DNA of 63,719 nucleotides from Myxococcales bacterium. GTDB taxonomy: Bacteria; Myxococcota_A; Polyangia; GCA-2747355. The translations under genes were made by a program, and so were the position numbers. Shown piece after piece: positions 26,356 to 35,074 of the stretch; the stretch's first letter is position 1; each line of letters opens with the position of its first letter. The notes under the pieces were generated by a model, which did no database searches, was not told the DNA's origin, and saw only the letters and a list, made by a program, of their open reading frames with translations. The DNA is taken from assembly GCA_020431405.1 (NCBI GenBank), contig JAGQIK010000214.1, positions 1 to 63,719 of the forward strand, given 5' to 3'.

Positions 26356-26712
26356 ATGCCTAGCACGCCGAGCAAGACGCTCGAGACCTTCGACAACCCC
26401 AAGCCCGAGCGCGACTACGAGATCCGCTTCGAGTGCCCCGAGTTCACCTGCGTCTGTCCGATGACGGGGCAGCCGGACTTCGCGACGATCTACATCACGT
26501 ACGTGCCCGACCAGCGCTGCGTCGAGCTCAAGTCACTGAAGCTGTATCTGTGGTCGTATCGCGACGAAGGCGCGTTTCACGAGGCGGTCACAAACAAGAT
26601 CCTCGACGACCTCGTCGCCGCCATCGCACCGCGCAGGGCCACGGTGACCGGAGACTTCATGGTCCGCGGCGGCATCCACACCGAGGTGGAAGCCCACTAC
26701 GAGGCCGAGTAG
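26356..26712 (+). CDS. queF: NADPH-dependent 7-cyano-7-deazaguanine (preQ0) reductase
   Basis: A 118-residue unimodular QueF, which reduces preQ0 to preQ1 in queuosine synthesis. The motif [18 protein letters not shown] carries the catalytic Cys and Asp, and [20 protein letters not shown] carries the family E(x)KSLKxYxxS(Y/F)R pattern; GGIHTEV is the C-terminal motif. The start has AGGAGG nearby upstream. No other queuosine gene is in the window. No preQ1-riboswitch shape is seen upstream. Confidence 0.95.
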   Translation: MPSTPSKTLETFDNPKPERDYEIRFECPEFTCVCPMTGQPDFATIYITYVPDQRCVELKSLKLYLWSYRDEGAFHEAVTNKILDDLVAAIAPRRATVTGDFMVRGGIHTEVEAHYEAE

Positions 26713-26750
26713 AGCTGAAGCTGAGAGCTAAGAGCTAACAGCTAAGAGCT
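26712..26750. repeat. Short AGAGCTAA-type tandem repeat
   Basis: The 3' flank of queF contains repeated GAGCTAA/AGCTAAGAGC units up to the stop of the convergent thioredoxin gene. It is a simple repeat with some dyad symmetry. Confidence 0.6.
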
Positions 26751-27486
26751 ACTTGTTCTTCGACAGGAAGTCGAAGAGCGCCTTGCCGACGGCGGGCAGG
26801 TTGGCGCCGGTCTGACGGAAGATCATCTTCATCGTCTTGAGGTCGATCAGCATGTTGAACGGCACGGCGTTCTTGTCGAAGTACTTGCCCATCTGGAAGC
26901 CGGGGTCCGCGGCGACGGGGAAGCTGAGCTGGAACTGGTTGTTCTTGGCCCACAGCTTGGTGAAGGGCAGGTCGGCCGGGGCGCGGCTGTCGGTCTGGTA
27001 GACGAGGTTGAGCAGCGCCACGCGCTTGTCGAGCGCGCCCTTGGCGTACTGCGCTTGCGTCTCGCTGACCTCGAGGTGGCAGGGCCCGCACCAGCCGGCC
27101 GAGACCATCACCCACAGCACGTCGAACTTCTTGTTCGGGCAGGTGGCGCTGCCGTTGTAGAAGTCCGAGAACGAGATCTTCCGCGCCTGGCTGAGGTTCA
27201 TCACCATCTGCGCGGAGTCTTTGCAGAGGAAGTCGGCGTCGGCGTAGCCGTCGAACTCGAAGTTCTCGATGGTGTCGCCCTCGTTGGTGCCGTAGGGACC
27301 TTCGGGGTAGGTCTGCGCTGGCGCCGTGTCGGCGGCCGTCGTGTCGCTCGCCGTCGTGTCGGGCGTGGCGCCGGTGTCGGGGGTGCTAGCCTTGGTGTCG
27401 GGCGACGGCGTTCCGCTGTCGTCCGAGCAGGCGACGGTGCTGAAGGTGAAAAGGGCGATAAGCGCGGCGGTCAGAAGCGTTCGCAT
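26749..27486 (-). CDS. Thioredoxin-fold (TlpA/ResA-type) lipoprotein
   Basis: A 245-residue lipoprotein (lipobox STVAC) with a Thr/Asp/Pro-rich linker (about 25-60) and a thioredoxin-like domain. The active site AGWCGPCHLEVSE gives the WCGPC redox pair; the cis-Pro segment is NAVPFNMLIDL. Before the WCGPC there is an extra conserved-looking ADADFLCKDSA and CPNKKFDVLWVMVSA. It should act in the periplasm or at the membrane, reducing or forming disulphides or serving cytochrome c maturation. It converges on queF. Confidence 0.9.
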   Translation of the reverse strand: MRTLLTAALIALFTFSTVACSDDSGTPSPDTKASTPDTGATPDTTASDTTAADTAPAQTYPEGPYGTNEGDTIENFEFDGYADADFLCKDSAQMVMNLSQARKISFSDFYNGSATCPNKKFDVLWVMVSAGWCGPCHLEVSETQAQYAKGALDKRVALLNLVYQTDSRAPADLPFTKLWAKNNQFQLSFPVAADPGFQMGKYFDKNAVPFNMLIDLKTMKMIFRQTGANLPAVGKALFDFLSKNK

Positions 27487-27582
27487 CGGTAAAGACCTCT
27501 TGGCGATGAGCGATTGGAGGCGCGCAGCATAAGGGGCGCGCCTACATCAGCGCAAGGGGTCTTACACGCCGGCTATTCGTTC

Positions 27583-27642
27583 GGCCGTGCTCGTTCCGGC
27601 CGTGCTCGCTCGGGCCGTGCTCGTTCGGGCCGTGCTAGTTCT
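27583..27642. repeat. Four tandem 15-bp repeats across the 3' end of the basic-protein gene
   Basis: Units GGCCGTGCTCGTTCC / GGCCGTGCTCGCTCG / GGCCGTGCTCGTTCG / GGCCGTGCTAGTTCT are contiguous. The last unit contains the stop codon (27635-27637) of the next gene, so unit changes could alter its C-terminus. Confidence 0.8.
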
Positions 27643-30097
27643 GGTTGTAGGGGTCGGAGGGATCGTAGCCGCCCGCTTGCGCCTGCTGCGCGCGGTCGCC
27701 GAGGCCGGCGATCTGGTCGAGGTTCACGCCGCCCTGCGACTGCTGCTTGGTGCGGACGTAGTTCTCGAGCAGGCCCTGCAGGCGGCCGGGCTCGATCGGG
27801 GCCGGCGGCACGCCGCCCGTCTTCGAGTAGCGCAGGTGGCGGTACTGCGTGACGGTGAAGAACTTGATCGCCTTGAAGGGCAGCTTCGCCAGCGCCCAGG
27901 GCAGACCCAGCACGCGGCGGATGATGCCCGGCTTGGTGGCGTTGAGCTGCTTTTCGACCTTGTTCAGCCGGCGCATCGTCGAGCTCGAGACCTTCTGGTT
28001 GGCGTCGATGGCGTTGCTGACGTGCTCGCGCGCCATCTGCGTGACCTGCGCGATGAGCTCGGGCGTGTAGCCAAACTGCTCGGCCATGCGCGGCCACTTG
28101 ACCATCCACTCGGCCTGCTTGGCGAGCACGTTGACGAAGTTGCGCTCGGCGCGGCCGACGTCCTTCTCCATCTGGCGCGCTTCGCGCTCGCTGATGCGGT
28201 AGTCGGCGCCCTTGCGGTCGATGTCATACGCCTCGCGCAGCGTGTAGGCCTGGCGCACGGCGTCGGGGTCACCGGACTTGACCGCTTCTTTGATCGTCTT
28301 CTTGAGGTTGCGACGCGCCTTGCTCTGCGCGCGACGGAAGCGCCAGCTCTTGCCGAGGCCACGGCTCTTGGCCTCGGTGAGCATCAGCTGCGCCGTGATG
28401 GCGCCGTCGACGCCGCCCTGCTTGACCTGCCGGCGCGCTTCGCTGATCAGCGCGCGGTCGAGCTTACGCTGCGCGCCGCGCGGCGAGCCGAGCACCAGAC
28501 CGGCCAGACCGCTCAGCAGCTTGCGGATGCCCTTGTGCTGGGTGCGCTTGCGCTCGAGGTGGCGCAGGACGCGGCGCGACTGCTGGTAGTTGGACGGGTT
28601 GTTGCGCAGCTCGCCGACAAAACCGGTGTGATAGGAGTTGAGCACTTCACGGAGGTGCTCTTGCACCTGGGCGACCTTCTCGGGGTCGTTGCCGGCCTGC
28701 GCCATCAGGTCGCGGGCGTAGCGCTCGAGGTTCGGGTCGTTGAAGTCTTTCCAGTTCTGCTTGTAGGCCTTGGCGGCGGTACCGTCGCGCAGCGACTCCT
28801 TGCCGAGCTTGACGGCGGCGCGGCGCATCTTGCGGCGCGCGCGCGCTACCTGGAAGCGCTTCCAGAGGCCCTTGACGCCGCGCGTGTTGCCGGCGTCGCG
28901 CTCGAGCGCCTTGAGCACGGTGAAGGCGCTGCCGAGGTCCTTGTTGTTGAGGTACTTCTTGAGCTTGCCGTAGTCGCCCTTGACCTGCGGGCGCTGCGAG
29001 GCGAGCTGCTGCTGGTGGGCGTCGCTGTGCGCGCCGTCAGCCGTGTTGGCGTCCTTGCCCAGCACGTCGGGCTTCTCGGCGTCGGCGGCCTGCTGCGTTG
29101 GGCCGGTCAGCAGCTTCTGGTCGGCCTTGGGCTGGCTCTGGTGGTCGCCCGCGACGCCGTGGTGCTGGTCGCCGTGGTTCGCGTCAGCCGCGCCGCCGAG
29201 CGCGGCGGAGGCGGCCTTGAGCGCCTCGGCGCTCTTGAGGTGCGGGTTTTTGTCGATGACGGCCGAGCGCTGCGCTTCGATGTTGTCGGCTTTGCGCTCG
29301 AGGCGCTTGGCGCGCGCTTTGAGCTGCTTGCGGCGCTTGGGCGTGGCGGCGTCGGCGGCGAGGCGAAGGCCCTCGGCCTGCGCGCGGTAGCCCTTGGCGC
29401 GAAGCTCGGCCGACTGCACGTAGATCGCCTGCGACTTGGTGGAAAGCTCGGTGCTGCCGTTCTGCTTGGCCTCGATGGCGAGCGCCTGGGCCTGCTTGTC
29501 GAGCGCGCGCGACTGGCGCACCAGCTCGCTGCCCTTGAGGCTCATGCGGCTCGACTCGCGCTTGATCACCTTGCGCGAGCGCTTGGTCAGGCGGCTGCGG
29601 CTGCGGGTGCGGGTGCGGCTGCGCTTGCTGGCGGTGCGCTGGCGCGCCTGCTGGCTGGTGTGCAGGTTGCTCTCGTGCGTGACGAGCGCGGCGGGCTGCT
29701 GCACGGCGAGCGCGGTCTCGGCGGAGCGGATCATGTTGAACGCTTCGCGGACCAGCTTGTTGCCGTGGCGGGCGGCGATGGCGCCCTCGGGGCCGTGGTC
29801 GAGCTTGGCGCGCTCGAGCGCCTTGACGGCGCGCTCGAGCTTCTTGACCGCCTCGGGGTTGGGCTTGGAGGCATTCTTGGCGGCCCAGAGCAGACCCTTG
29901 GCGCGGTGCAGGCGGGCTTCGCCGAGATGCGCGCGCGCCTGGGTGCGATTGGTCAGGCGCAGCGAGCGCGCCTGCTGGACGTGGTGCTGGGCTCGGGCGT
30001 AGTGATGCGCGCCGTTGCCGCCTCCGGCCATCGCTACGCTAGGCAGCGAGAGGAGCAGAACGAGCGAGACAGCAAGCGTGGCGCGGCGGGTGTTCAT
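27635..30097 (-). CDS. Large exported, highly basic helical protein of unknown function
   Basis: About 820 residues from the ATG at 30097, with GGAGA at good spacing. A signal peptide ends at VAMAGG. The mature protein is rich in Lys, Arg, Ala and Gln and nearly all helical. An Arg/Ser cluster (RTRTRSRSRLTKRS) lies about residue 165. Heptad-like stretches run through 200-330 (LKARAKRLERKADN). The second half holds well-formed amphipathic helices and a hydrophobic GLPWALAKLPFKAIKFF segment near residue 740. It ends with Gln/Gly-rich GYDPSDPYNQN. No known domain is recognised. Such a basic exported protein could bind polyanions (DNA, LPS) (inference only). It is divergent from no gene but flanked by two minus-strand lipoprotein genes. 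Confidence 0.8.
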   Translation of the reverse strand: MNTRRATLAVSLVLLLSLPSVAMAGGGNGAHHYARAQHHVQQARSLRLTNRTQARAHLGEARLHRAKGLLWAAKNASKPNPEAVKKLERAVKALERAKLDHGPEGAIAARHGNKLVREAFNMIRSAETALAVQQPAALVTHESNLHTSQQARQRTASKRSRTRTRSRSRLTKRSRKVIKRESSRMSLKGSELVRQSRALDKQAQALAIEAKQNGSTELSTKSQAIYVQSAELRAKGYRAQAEGLRLAADAATPKRRKQLKARAKRLERKADNIEAQRSAVIDKNPHLKSAEALKAASAALGGAADANHGDQHHGVAGDHQSQPKADQKLLTGPTQQAADAEKPDVLGKDANTADGAHSDAHQQQLASQRPQVKGDYGKLKKYLNNKDLGSAFTVLKALERDAGNTRGVKGLWKRFQVARARRKMRRAAVKLGKESLRDGTAAKAYKQNWKDFNDPNLERYARDLMAQAGNDPEKVAQVQEHLREVLNSYHTGFVGELRNNPSNYQQSRRVLRHLERKRTQHKGIRKLLSGLAGLVLGSPRGAQRKLDRALISEARRQVKQGGVDGAITAQLMLTEAKSRGLGKSWRFRRAQSKARRNLKKTIKEAVKSGDPDAVRQAYTLREAYDIDRKGADYRISEREARQMEKDVGRAERNFVNVLAKQAEWMVKWPRMAEQFGYTPELIAQVTQMAREHVSNAIDANQKVSSSTMRRLNKVEKQLNATKPGIIRRVLGLPWALAKLPFKAIKFFTVTQYRHLRYSKTGGVPPAPIEPGRLQGLLENYVRTKQQSQGGVNLDQIAGLGDRAQQAQAGGYDPSDPYNQN

Positions 30098-30321
30098 AGG
30101 GATTCTCCGAAAACGGATGACATTGCTAGGTATCAGCAAGGAGCGTGCCGCGGTTCCGGGGGCTTAGCGCATGGATTATCGCGAGGTTGCGTTTTCGGAA
30201 ATCGGAGAGGTGGCTGGGGGATGAGCCGCTTTTTGGCCGAAGTGGACGCTCGGGTGGTCACCGCATGACCAGTTGGATCCAAGGATCCGCTGCAACGCGG
30301 TGGCCGCATGCGGCGCTAGAC

Positions 30322-30361
30322 CCCCAAAAGCAAAGCGCCCACGTCGAGGACGCGGGCGCTT
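30322..30361 (-). terminator. Intrinsic terminator of the IPT/TIG lipoprotein gene
   Basis: On the minus strand AAGCGCCC and GGGCGCTT pair perfectly (8 bp), with an inner CGTC/GACG stem, and the 3' side continues TTTGCTTTTGG. It lies about 28 nt past the stop at 30389. Confidence 0.75.
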
Positions 30362-30388
30362 CGAGGTCCGTCGCAGGTGGCGGCGCAG

Positions 30389-31834
30389 CTACTGAATGAA
30401 CTTGCCAGCGGCGGGCAGGTTCGAGGGCGGCGGGCAGGACGCGCCGTGCGCCAGCTCGGGCGTGAAGATCCAGTCGGTGAGGATCGCTTCGCCGAGGTCC
30501 AGCGAGGCGCCGCACTGGTTGTTTCCGACGATGCGGCCGATGCGATAGACGCGCGTCGTCTGGCGGTAGAAGGCGGCGTACTGGCCGGGCAGGATCTGGC
30601 CGCTGATGTCGAGCGCCTTGCTCTGCGTGGTGCTCACCGAGGCGTTGACGTCGACGCCGAAGCCCGCGCTGAGGTTGAGGCCGAGGGCGAAGGGGTTGCT
30701 CGGCAGGCCGAGGGTCAGGCCGGCGCTGGCGTTGTAGTTGAAGCTCATGCCGCGCGAACGGCTCTCCGAGTTGTCCTCGCGGTAGCTGACGTTGCGGCCG
30801 ATGTCGCCGCCGGGGATGCAGTCGCTGACCATCGAGGGCGGGAAGCGCTCGGCGATCTTGGAGGCGCCGTCGTAGATCAGCTCGGCCTGGGGGCGAACCT
30901 TGATCGGGATGCTGATGCGGGCGGTCTTGCCGGCAGCGTCCTGGACGGCGACGTTGACGGTGGCGTTGTAGTGGCCTTGATTCTGCGCTTCGGCCGGGAT
31001 CGGGGCGGTCTTGAGGGTCTTGAGGCGCGAGTTGCCGATCAGGTCGTTGCCGATCTTGATGAAGAAGTTCTTGTTGCCGCCGTCCTGGATGGCCGAGCTG
31101 CGGCCGGACGTGACGCGCTCTTCGATGGTCACGGCGCCCTGCTTGGGCAGCACCGAGTCGGGATCGAACGAGCCGTAGCTGAACGCGACGGTCCAGTTCT
31201 GGCGCAGCAGCGTCCAGTTGAAGTTGAGCGGCGTGTCGGCCGTGGCGGCGCGCAGGCCGATGGCCTCGACCGTCAGCGTGAAGCCGGTGTTCTCGAGCGT
31301 GCCGGTGACCACCGACTGGCAGTTGGAGTTGTGCGGGCGAACCACGCGGGGGATCAGCGAGGGGCCGATGCTGACGCGCACGGGCAGGCTGTTGGACTGC
31401 GTGAGGCTGCCGTCCTTGCCCTTGTTGATGACGCGGACCTCGCCAAGGAACTGGCCGAGGCGGTCACCCTGCGGGTGGAAGACGACGTTGGGGTAGAGCT
31501 TCCAGGTCAGCTTGGCGGCGCTCTTCCACTCGGGCTCCACTTCCATGTCGACCGGATTGCTCTGACCCTGGTCGTCGGTGAAGGTGCCTTTGAAGATGAC
31601 GCGGACGTCGCCATACTTGGGCTCGACGAAGTGATTGCCGAGGATGGTCATGTCGTCGCCGACGCTCATGGTGCCGGGCGACGCGACGTGAATCGAGGGC
31701 GGCGTGTTGACCCAAGGCGTGGTCGGCTGCGTCGGATCGTTCGGGTTGAACGGGTTGGGCGGCGTATATCCGACGTCTCCACACGCGCTGACGGTCAGGG
31801 CGAAGAGGGCGGTCAGTGTGAGCGTCTTGGTCAT
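30389..31834 (-). CDS. IPT/TIG-domain lipoprotein with amphipathic beta-hairpin region
   Basis: A 481-residue lipoprotein (lipobox TVSAC). The ATG at 31834 has GGAGCA upstream; ATG 31855 is an alternative. After a Pro/Asn linker, IHVASPGTMSVGDDMTILG begins an immunoglobulin-like IPT/TIG fold. The middle is beta-rich. Residues about 375-430 contain alternating polar/nonpolar strands (MSFNYNASAGLTLGLP and ALGLNLSAGFGVDVNASVS), followed by ALDISGQILPGQYAAFYRQ. That arrangement, two amphipathic strands then a PPG-like turn, recalls the insertion region of aerolysin-type beta-barrel toxins, but I cannot show homology. Cys pairs near residues 345 and 440. Followed by an intrinsic terminator. Confidence 0.75.
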   Translation of the reverse strand: MTKTLTLTALFALTVSACGDVGYTPPNPFNPNDPTQPTTPWVNTPPSIHVASPGTMSVGDDMTILGNHFVEPKYGDVRVIFKGTFTDDQGQSNPVDMEVEPEWKSAAKLTWKLYPNVVFHPQGDRLGQFLGEVRVINKGKDGSLTQSNSLPVRVSIGPSLIPRVVRPHNSNCQSVVTGTLENTGFTLTVEAIGLRAATADTPLNFNWTLLRQNWTVAFSYGSFDPDSVLPKQGAVTIEERVTSGRSSAIQDGGNKNFFIKIGNDLIGNSRLKTLKTAPIPAEAQNQGHYNATVNVAVQDAAGKTARISIPIKVRPQAELIYDGASKIAERFPPSMVSDCIPGGDIGRNVSYREDNSESRSRGMSFNYNASAGLTLGLPSNPFALGLNLSAGFGVDVNASVSTTQSKALDISGQILPGQYAAFYRQTTRVYRIGRIVGNNQCGASLDLGEAILTDWIFTPELAHGASCPPPSNLPAAGKFIQ

Positions 31835-32109
31835 GATGGCTGCTCCACGATTCATGGCCCCCTTTGAAGCAAGCTGCATGCCCGCAACACAGCGCTGTAA
31901 GACATGAGAATCTATATGGCGGGTGGGATCATCTGACCCAAACGGCAAGGCCGCTTGCCGCTGGTCACGGCGAAACCGGCAGGCGCGGTTGCCACGTGTT
32001 CGGAAGCTGGAGCGAGGCGCCTGTGATTCCCGCGCCTTGTCAGCGCAACCTGCCGTAATCACCGCGCCAGCTTGCGCCCTGCGAGAGCGCGACGGTATTC
32101 TGCCGACCG
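31835..32109. promoter_or_regulatory. Divergent intergenic region between lipoprotein genes
   Basis: About 275 nt between leftward 30389-31834 and rightward 32110-32706. It contains CGGCAAGGCCGCTTGCCG (inverted arms CGGCAAG/CTTGCCG near 31943-31960). No standard promoter is certain. Confidence 0.4.
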
Positions 32110-32706
32110 ATGCGTTGGAGCGCGCTCTTCGTGCTGCTGATGGCGGCCTGCCAGTATACGGAAGTGCCCCCGCCGGGCGGTCCGTTGCCGCAGCCCGCCA
32201 ACTGCGGAGATGGCGTCTGCGATACGCAGAGCGAGGATTGCTTCAACTGCTCGAAAGACTGCTCGTGCTGCAGCGCGGTGACCAGCAACGGCTCGGGCGC
32301 ACCCGTGCAAGGCGAGGAAAACGGCGTCGGCGAGGCCGACGGCAAGTTCGTCGAGCTCGCGGAGAACTCGGTGCTCACGCTGGTGCTCGGTCGCGCGATC
32401 TACAACGACCTGCTCGGCACTGCACCCGACTTCAAGCTCATCGGATCGGTAGAGAGCCAGCCTACCGATCCCAGCGGCCTCTGCTCGACGTCGTCGCAAG
32501 GGACGCAAGCGTTCGAGGTGCAGGCCAGCGACGACGGCCTCAGCTATCGCGTGGTCGGATTCTGGACGAGCGCTAACGATCAGGAGTTCGACATCGGCTG
32601 CGCGCAGATGCGCTCGGCCCGCTTCATTCGCCTGCAAGGACAACCCGGCGCTCGCGCCAAGCTCGACGCGGTCCTCGGGCTCCCAAGCAGCTGCCTCTCG
32701 CAGTGA
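32110..32706 (+). CDS. Small Cys-rich lipoprotein, first gene of the propeller locus
   Basis: A 198-residue lipoprotein (lipobox LLMAAC). Mature residues 20-55 are Cys-rich (ANCGDGVCDTQSEDCFNCSKDC, eight Cys by pattern) and resemble the CGDGxCxxxEdCxxCxxDC motif of myxobacterial surface proteins. The rest is beta-rich with an end RFIRLQGQPGARAKLDAVLG like a discoidin-type jelly roll (about 150-190). Its TGA overlaps the GTG start of the next gene, so the three genes 32110-35074 are co-translated. Confidence 0.75.
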   Translation: MRWSALFVLLMAACQYTEVPPPGGPLPQPANCGDGVCDTQSEDCFNCSKDCSCCSAVTSNGSGAPVQGEENGVGEADGKFVELAENSVLTLVLGRAIYNDLLGTAPDFKLIGSVESQPTDPSGLCSTSSQGTQAFEVQASDDGLSYRVVGFWTSANDQEFDIGCAQMRSARFIRLQGQPGARAKLDAVLGLPSSCLSQ

Positions 32707-34427
32707 TCCTGCGCCACGGGCTCCTGGTCGCGGCTGTACTGCTCGCCTCGACATGGGGAGGCAGCGCTCGCGCCGAGCGCGACGGTTTCTACCAGGTCGC
32801 TTCGGCCGGCCTCGCCGATGACTACACCTGCATCGGCATCAGCCATCGCAACCCCAACCTCGTCTTCGTCGGCACGAGCACGGGCAAGATCCTGCGCACC
32901 GACGACGGTGGCGCCACCTGGCAGGAGACGCTCGTCACACCGGCGCGCTCGCTGTTCTTCGGCCGCGAGCGGCAGTCCGACTCGCGCCTCGAGTACGCGC
33001 TCGGACTGCCCGGCAAGTCGCCGCACCTGCAGTCCTGGCTACGCCAGAAGGGGCTTCACACCTCGGGCATCAACCTGCAGCAGCTGCTCGTCAAGAAGGG
33101 CGACAAGCAGGTGGCGGTCAACTGGATCGAGGTCTCGTGGCACGACGAGAACCTGATCTACGTCGGCACGGTGGACGGCCTCTACCGCTCGGTGGACGGC
33201 GGCCGCACCTATCTGCGCATCTGGCAGGGCCGCTCCGGTATGCGCGAGCGCATCATCAACACCGTCGTCACCGATCCGGCGGTGCCGGGGCGGCTGATGG
33301 TCGGCACGGCGTCAGGGCTGTTCTACTCGAAGGACGGCGGCGCGTCGTTTCGCAAGGAGATGGACTTCTACATCCGCGATTCCTACATCCGCGGCATGTG
33401 GTTCGACCGCACGCAGAAGGGCCTGGTGCACATGGCGATGGGCGGCGCCTCGATGGCTTCGCCCGACGCCGGCAAGAACTGGATCACGACCTACTGGCAC
33501 CTCTGGGGCCCGCGCGGCAGCGTGCACTGGCTGAGCCTCGGCCCCGGCAACCTGCGCTTGATGGGCACCGAGGACGGCCTCTTTGCCTCGCTGCAGGGCG
33601 GCGAGATGGGCAGCTGGAAGCGGCGCGGCATCCGCTTCGTCAAGCAGACCATCGACAAAGTGCAGGCCACCAAGGACCCGCGCATCTGGTACGCGACGAC
33701 GGAGATCGGCCTCTGGAAGACTTATGACCAGGGCCTCAGCTGGCGCCGCGTGATCGAGCTCGGCGGCAAGGAGCAGCCGCGCTGGGTCGAGGCCTGGGCC
33801 AACGATCCGAACCAGATGTGGTTCATCACCAACCGCGCGATCTATCGCCGCGGCGTGATCCTCAAGATGCGGGCGCAGAGCGCCGCGCCGCGTCGCCGCC
33901 GCCTCCTCGACGTGCCCTCGCTGCACACGTTCTGGAAGCACGTGATGCGGCACCACCACCACTACTTCGCCGACATCCAGCGATACAAAGACCGCGCGCC
34001 GTGGGCGTCGCTTTTGCCCGAAGTGATCGTCAGCGGCTACTGGTCGCCGACGCGCGACGTGGCGCTGATCAAGTCGTTCCCCTGGTTTCAGTACCCCTAC
34101 ACGTACTTCAACCAGCGCATCGACCGCGAGCTGTCCCTCGAGGTGCTCGCCATGTGGGACTTCACGCGGCTGGTCTTCGACCGCCGCGCGCTGCCGCACT
34201 TCGGCCGCATCGAGCGCAACCTCAACGCCCACCGCCTAGAGCTCGGCGATCGCATGCGCAAGCTCTATCGCGAGTACATCCTCGTCGCCCGCACGCTCGC
34301 CTTCTCGCCGCCGCAAGACCCGATCACGCGCCAGTTTCTGCGCATCCGAATACAGGAAATCACTGCGTACTTCGACGCGATCAGCTCCGGCTACTGGAGC
34401 AAGAAGTCCAAGGGAGGTCTCAGATGA
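32703..34427 (+). CDS. Exported Asp-box (BNR/YCF48-like) beta-propeller with C-terminal helical domain
   Basis: A 574-residue exported protein, signal peptide ending GGSARAE. Five or more Asp-box motifs (S/TxDxGxxW) mark propeller blades: RTDDGGATW, RSVDGGRTY, YSKDGGASF, ASPDAGKNW and TYDQGLSW. The propeller covers about residues 25-400. A basic linker follows, then a domain of about 155 residues (416-570) that is homologous by eye to the whole mature part of the next protein: both contain NPP/SPPxDP, then an RxxEITAxxDAxxxGYx block and a terminal GLR. The last gene overlap is ATGA. Start is GTG at 32703. Propeller and domain likely act at the cell surface or periplasm. Confidence 0.85.
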   Translation: MILRHGLLVAAVLLASTWGGSARAERDGFYQVASAGLADDYTCIGISHRNPNLVFVGTSTGKILRTDDGGATWQETLVTPARSLFFGRERQSDSRLEYALGLPGKSPHLQSWLRQKGLHTSGINLQQLLVKKGDKQVAVNWIEVSWHDENLIYVGTVDGLYRSVDGGRTYLRIWQGRSGMRERIINTVVTDPAVPGRLMVGTASGLFYSKDGGASFRKEMDFYIRDSYIRGMWFDRTQKGLVHMAMGGASMASPDAGKNWITTYWHLWGPRGSVHWLSLGPGNLRLMGTEDGLFASLQGGEMGSWKRRGIRFVKQTIDKVQATKDPRIWYATTEIGLWKTYDQGLSWRRVIELGGKEQPRWVEAWANDPNQMWFITNRAIYRRGVILKMRAQSAAPRRRRLLDVPSLHTFWKHVMRHHHHYFADIQRYKDRAPWASLLPEVIVSGYWSPTRDVALIKSFPWFQYPYTYFNQRIDRELSLEVLAMWDFTRLVFDRRALPHFGRIERNLNAHRLELGDRMRKLYREYILVARTLAFSPPQDPITRQFLRIRIQEITAYFDAISSGYWSKKSKGGLR

Positions 34428-35074
34428 GTCGCAAGCTAGTCACACTATCCATCACAGCGCTGCTCGTGTGCTTCGCCGCGCCGCTCTACGCGCAGGTGGC
34501 CAAGCCGCCGAGCAAGGCCGCGCTGCGCAAGCTGCGCCGTCGCTTCGAGCGCGAGCCCACCGTGCGCCAGGTGCAGCGCGCGGCGCTGCGCTTCTTCAAG
34601 GTGCACCCCGACCGCGTGGCGTCCTATCGCGCCGGTGCCGCCTGGAAGGCGCTGATGCCCGAGATCGAGGGCAACTTCAACTTCACTCGCGCCGACGGCT
34701 TTCGCCGCCTCAAGGACCAGCTCTACGCGCAGAGCACCAACCCGTTTCTCCAGGACGCCAAGGACCTCGAGTACACCGACAACAACTCCTACTCGGTGGG
34801 CATACGCGCGCACTGGTATCTCGATCGGCTGATCTTCAACGCCGAGGTGCTCGACGTCGCCTCGCTGGTCGGCGTGCAGGAAGGCCTGCTGCGCGAGATC
34901 ACGTCGCTGTACTTCACGCGACGGCGCCTGCTCACCATCTTCGCGCTCAACCCGCCCAAGGATCCCGGCGAGCAGATCACCGAGTCCATTCGTCTCGACG
35001 AGATCACGGCCAACCTCGACGCGCTGACGGGCGGCTACTTCACGCGCAAGGTCAAGGCGGCCGGGCTGCGCTGA
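34424..35074 (+). CDS. Exported helical protein, stand-alone copy of the propeller C-terminal domain
   Basis: A 216-residue protein with signal peptide ending at PLYAQ; GGGAGG precedes the ATG at ideal spacing. The mature part matches the C-terminal domain of the preceding protein: W(K/A)xLxPE, then WYLDRLIFNAEVLD against WDFTRLVFDRRALP, then NPPKDP against SPPQDP, then EITANLDALTGGYF against EITAYFDAISSGYW, ending GLR in both. It is predicted helical with a single conserved aromatic-rich strand region (about 95-115). I know no named family. Duplication next to its fused form suggests the two interact or form a heteromer. Confidence 0.8.
   Translation: MSRKLVTLSITALLVCFAAPLYAQVAKPPSKAALRKLRRRFEREPTVRQVQRAALRFFKVHPDRVASYRAGAAWKALMPEIEGNFNFTRADGFRRLKDQLYAQSTNPFLQDAKDLEYTDNNSYSVGIRAHWYLDRLIFNAEVLDVASLVGVQEGLLREITSLYFTRRRLLTIFALNPPKDPGEQITESIRLDEITANLDALTGGYFTRKVKAAGLR

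Noticed and set aside
27583-27642. Possible CRISPR-like array
   Set aside because: The units are contiguous 15-bp repeats with no unique spacers and no cas genes nearby; a simple tandem repeat.
27587-30268. An 893-codon plus-strand frame opposite the basic exported protein
   Set aside because: The minus frame begins with a good ribosome site and signal peptide. The plus frame is a Leu/Ala/Val-rich artefact.
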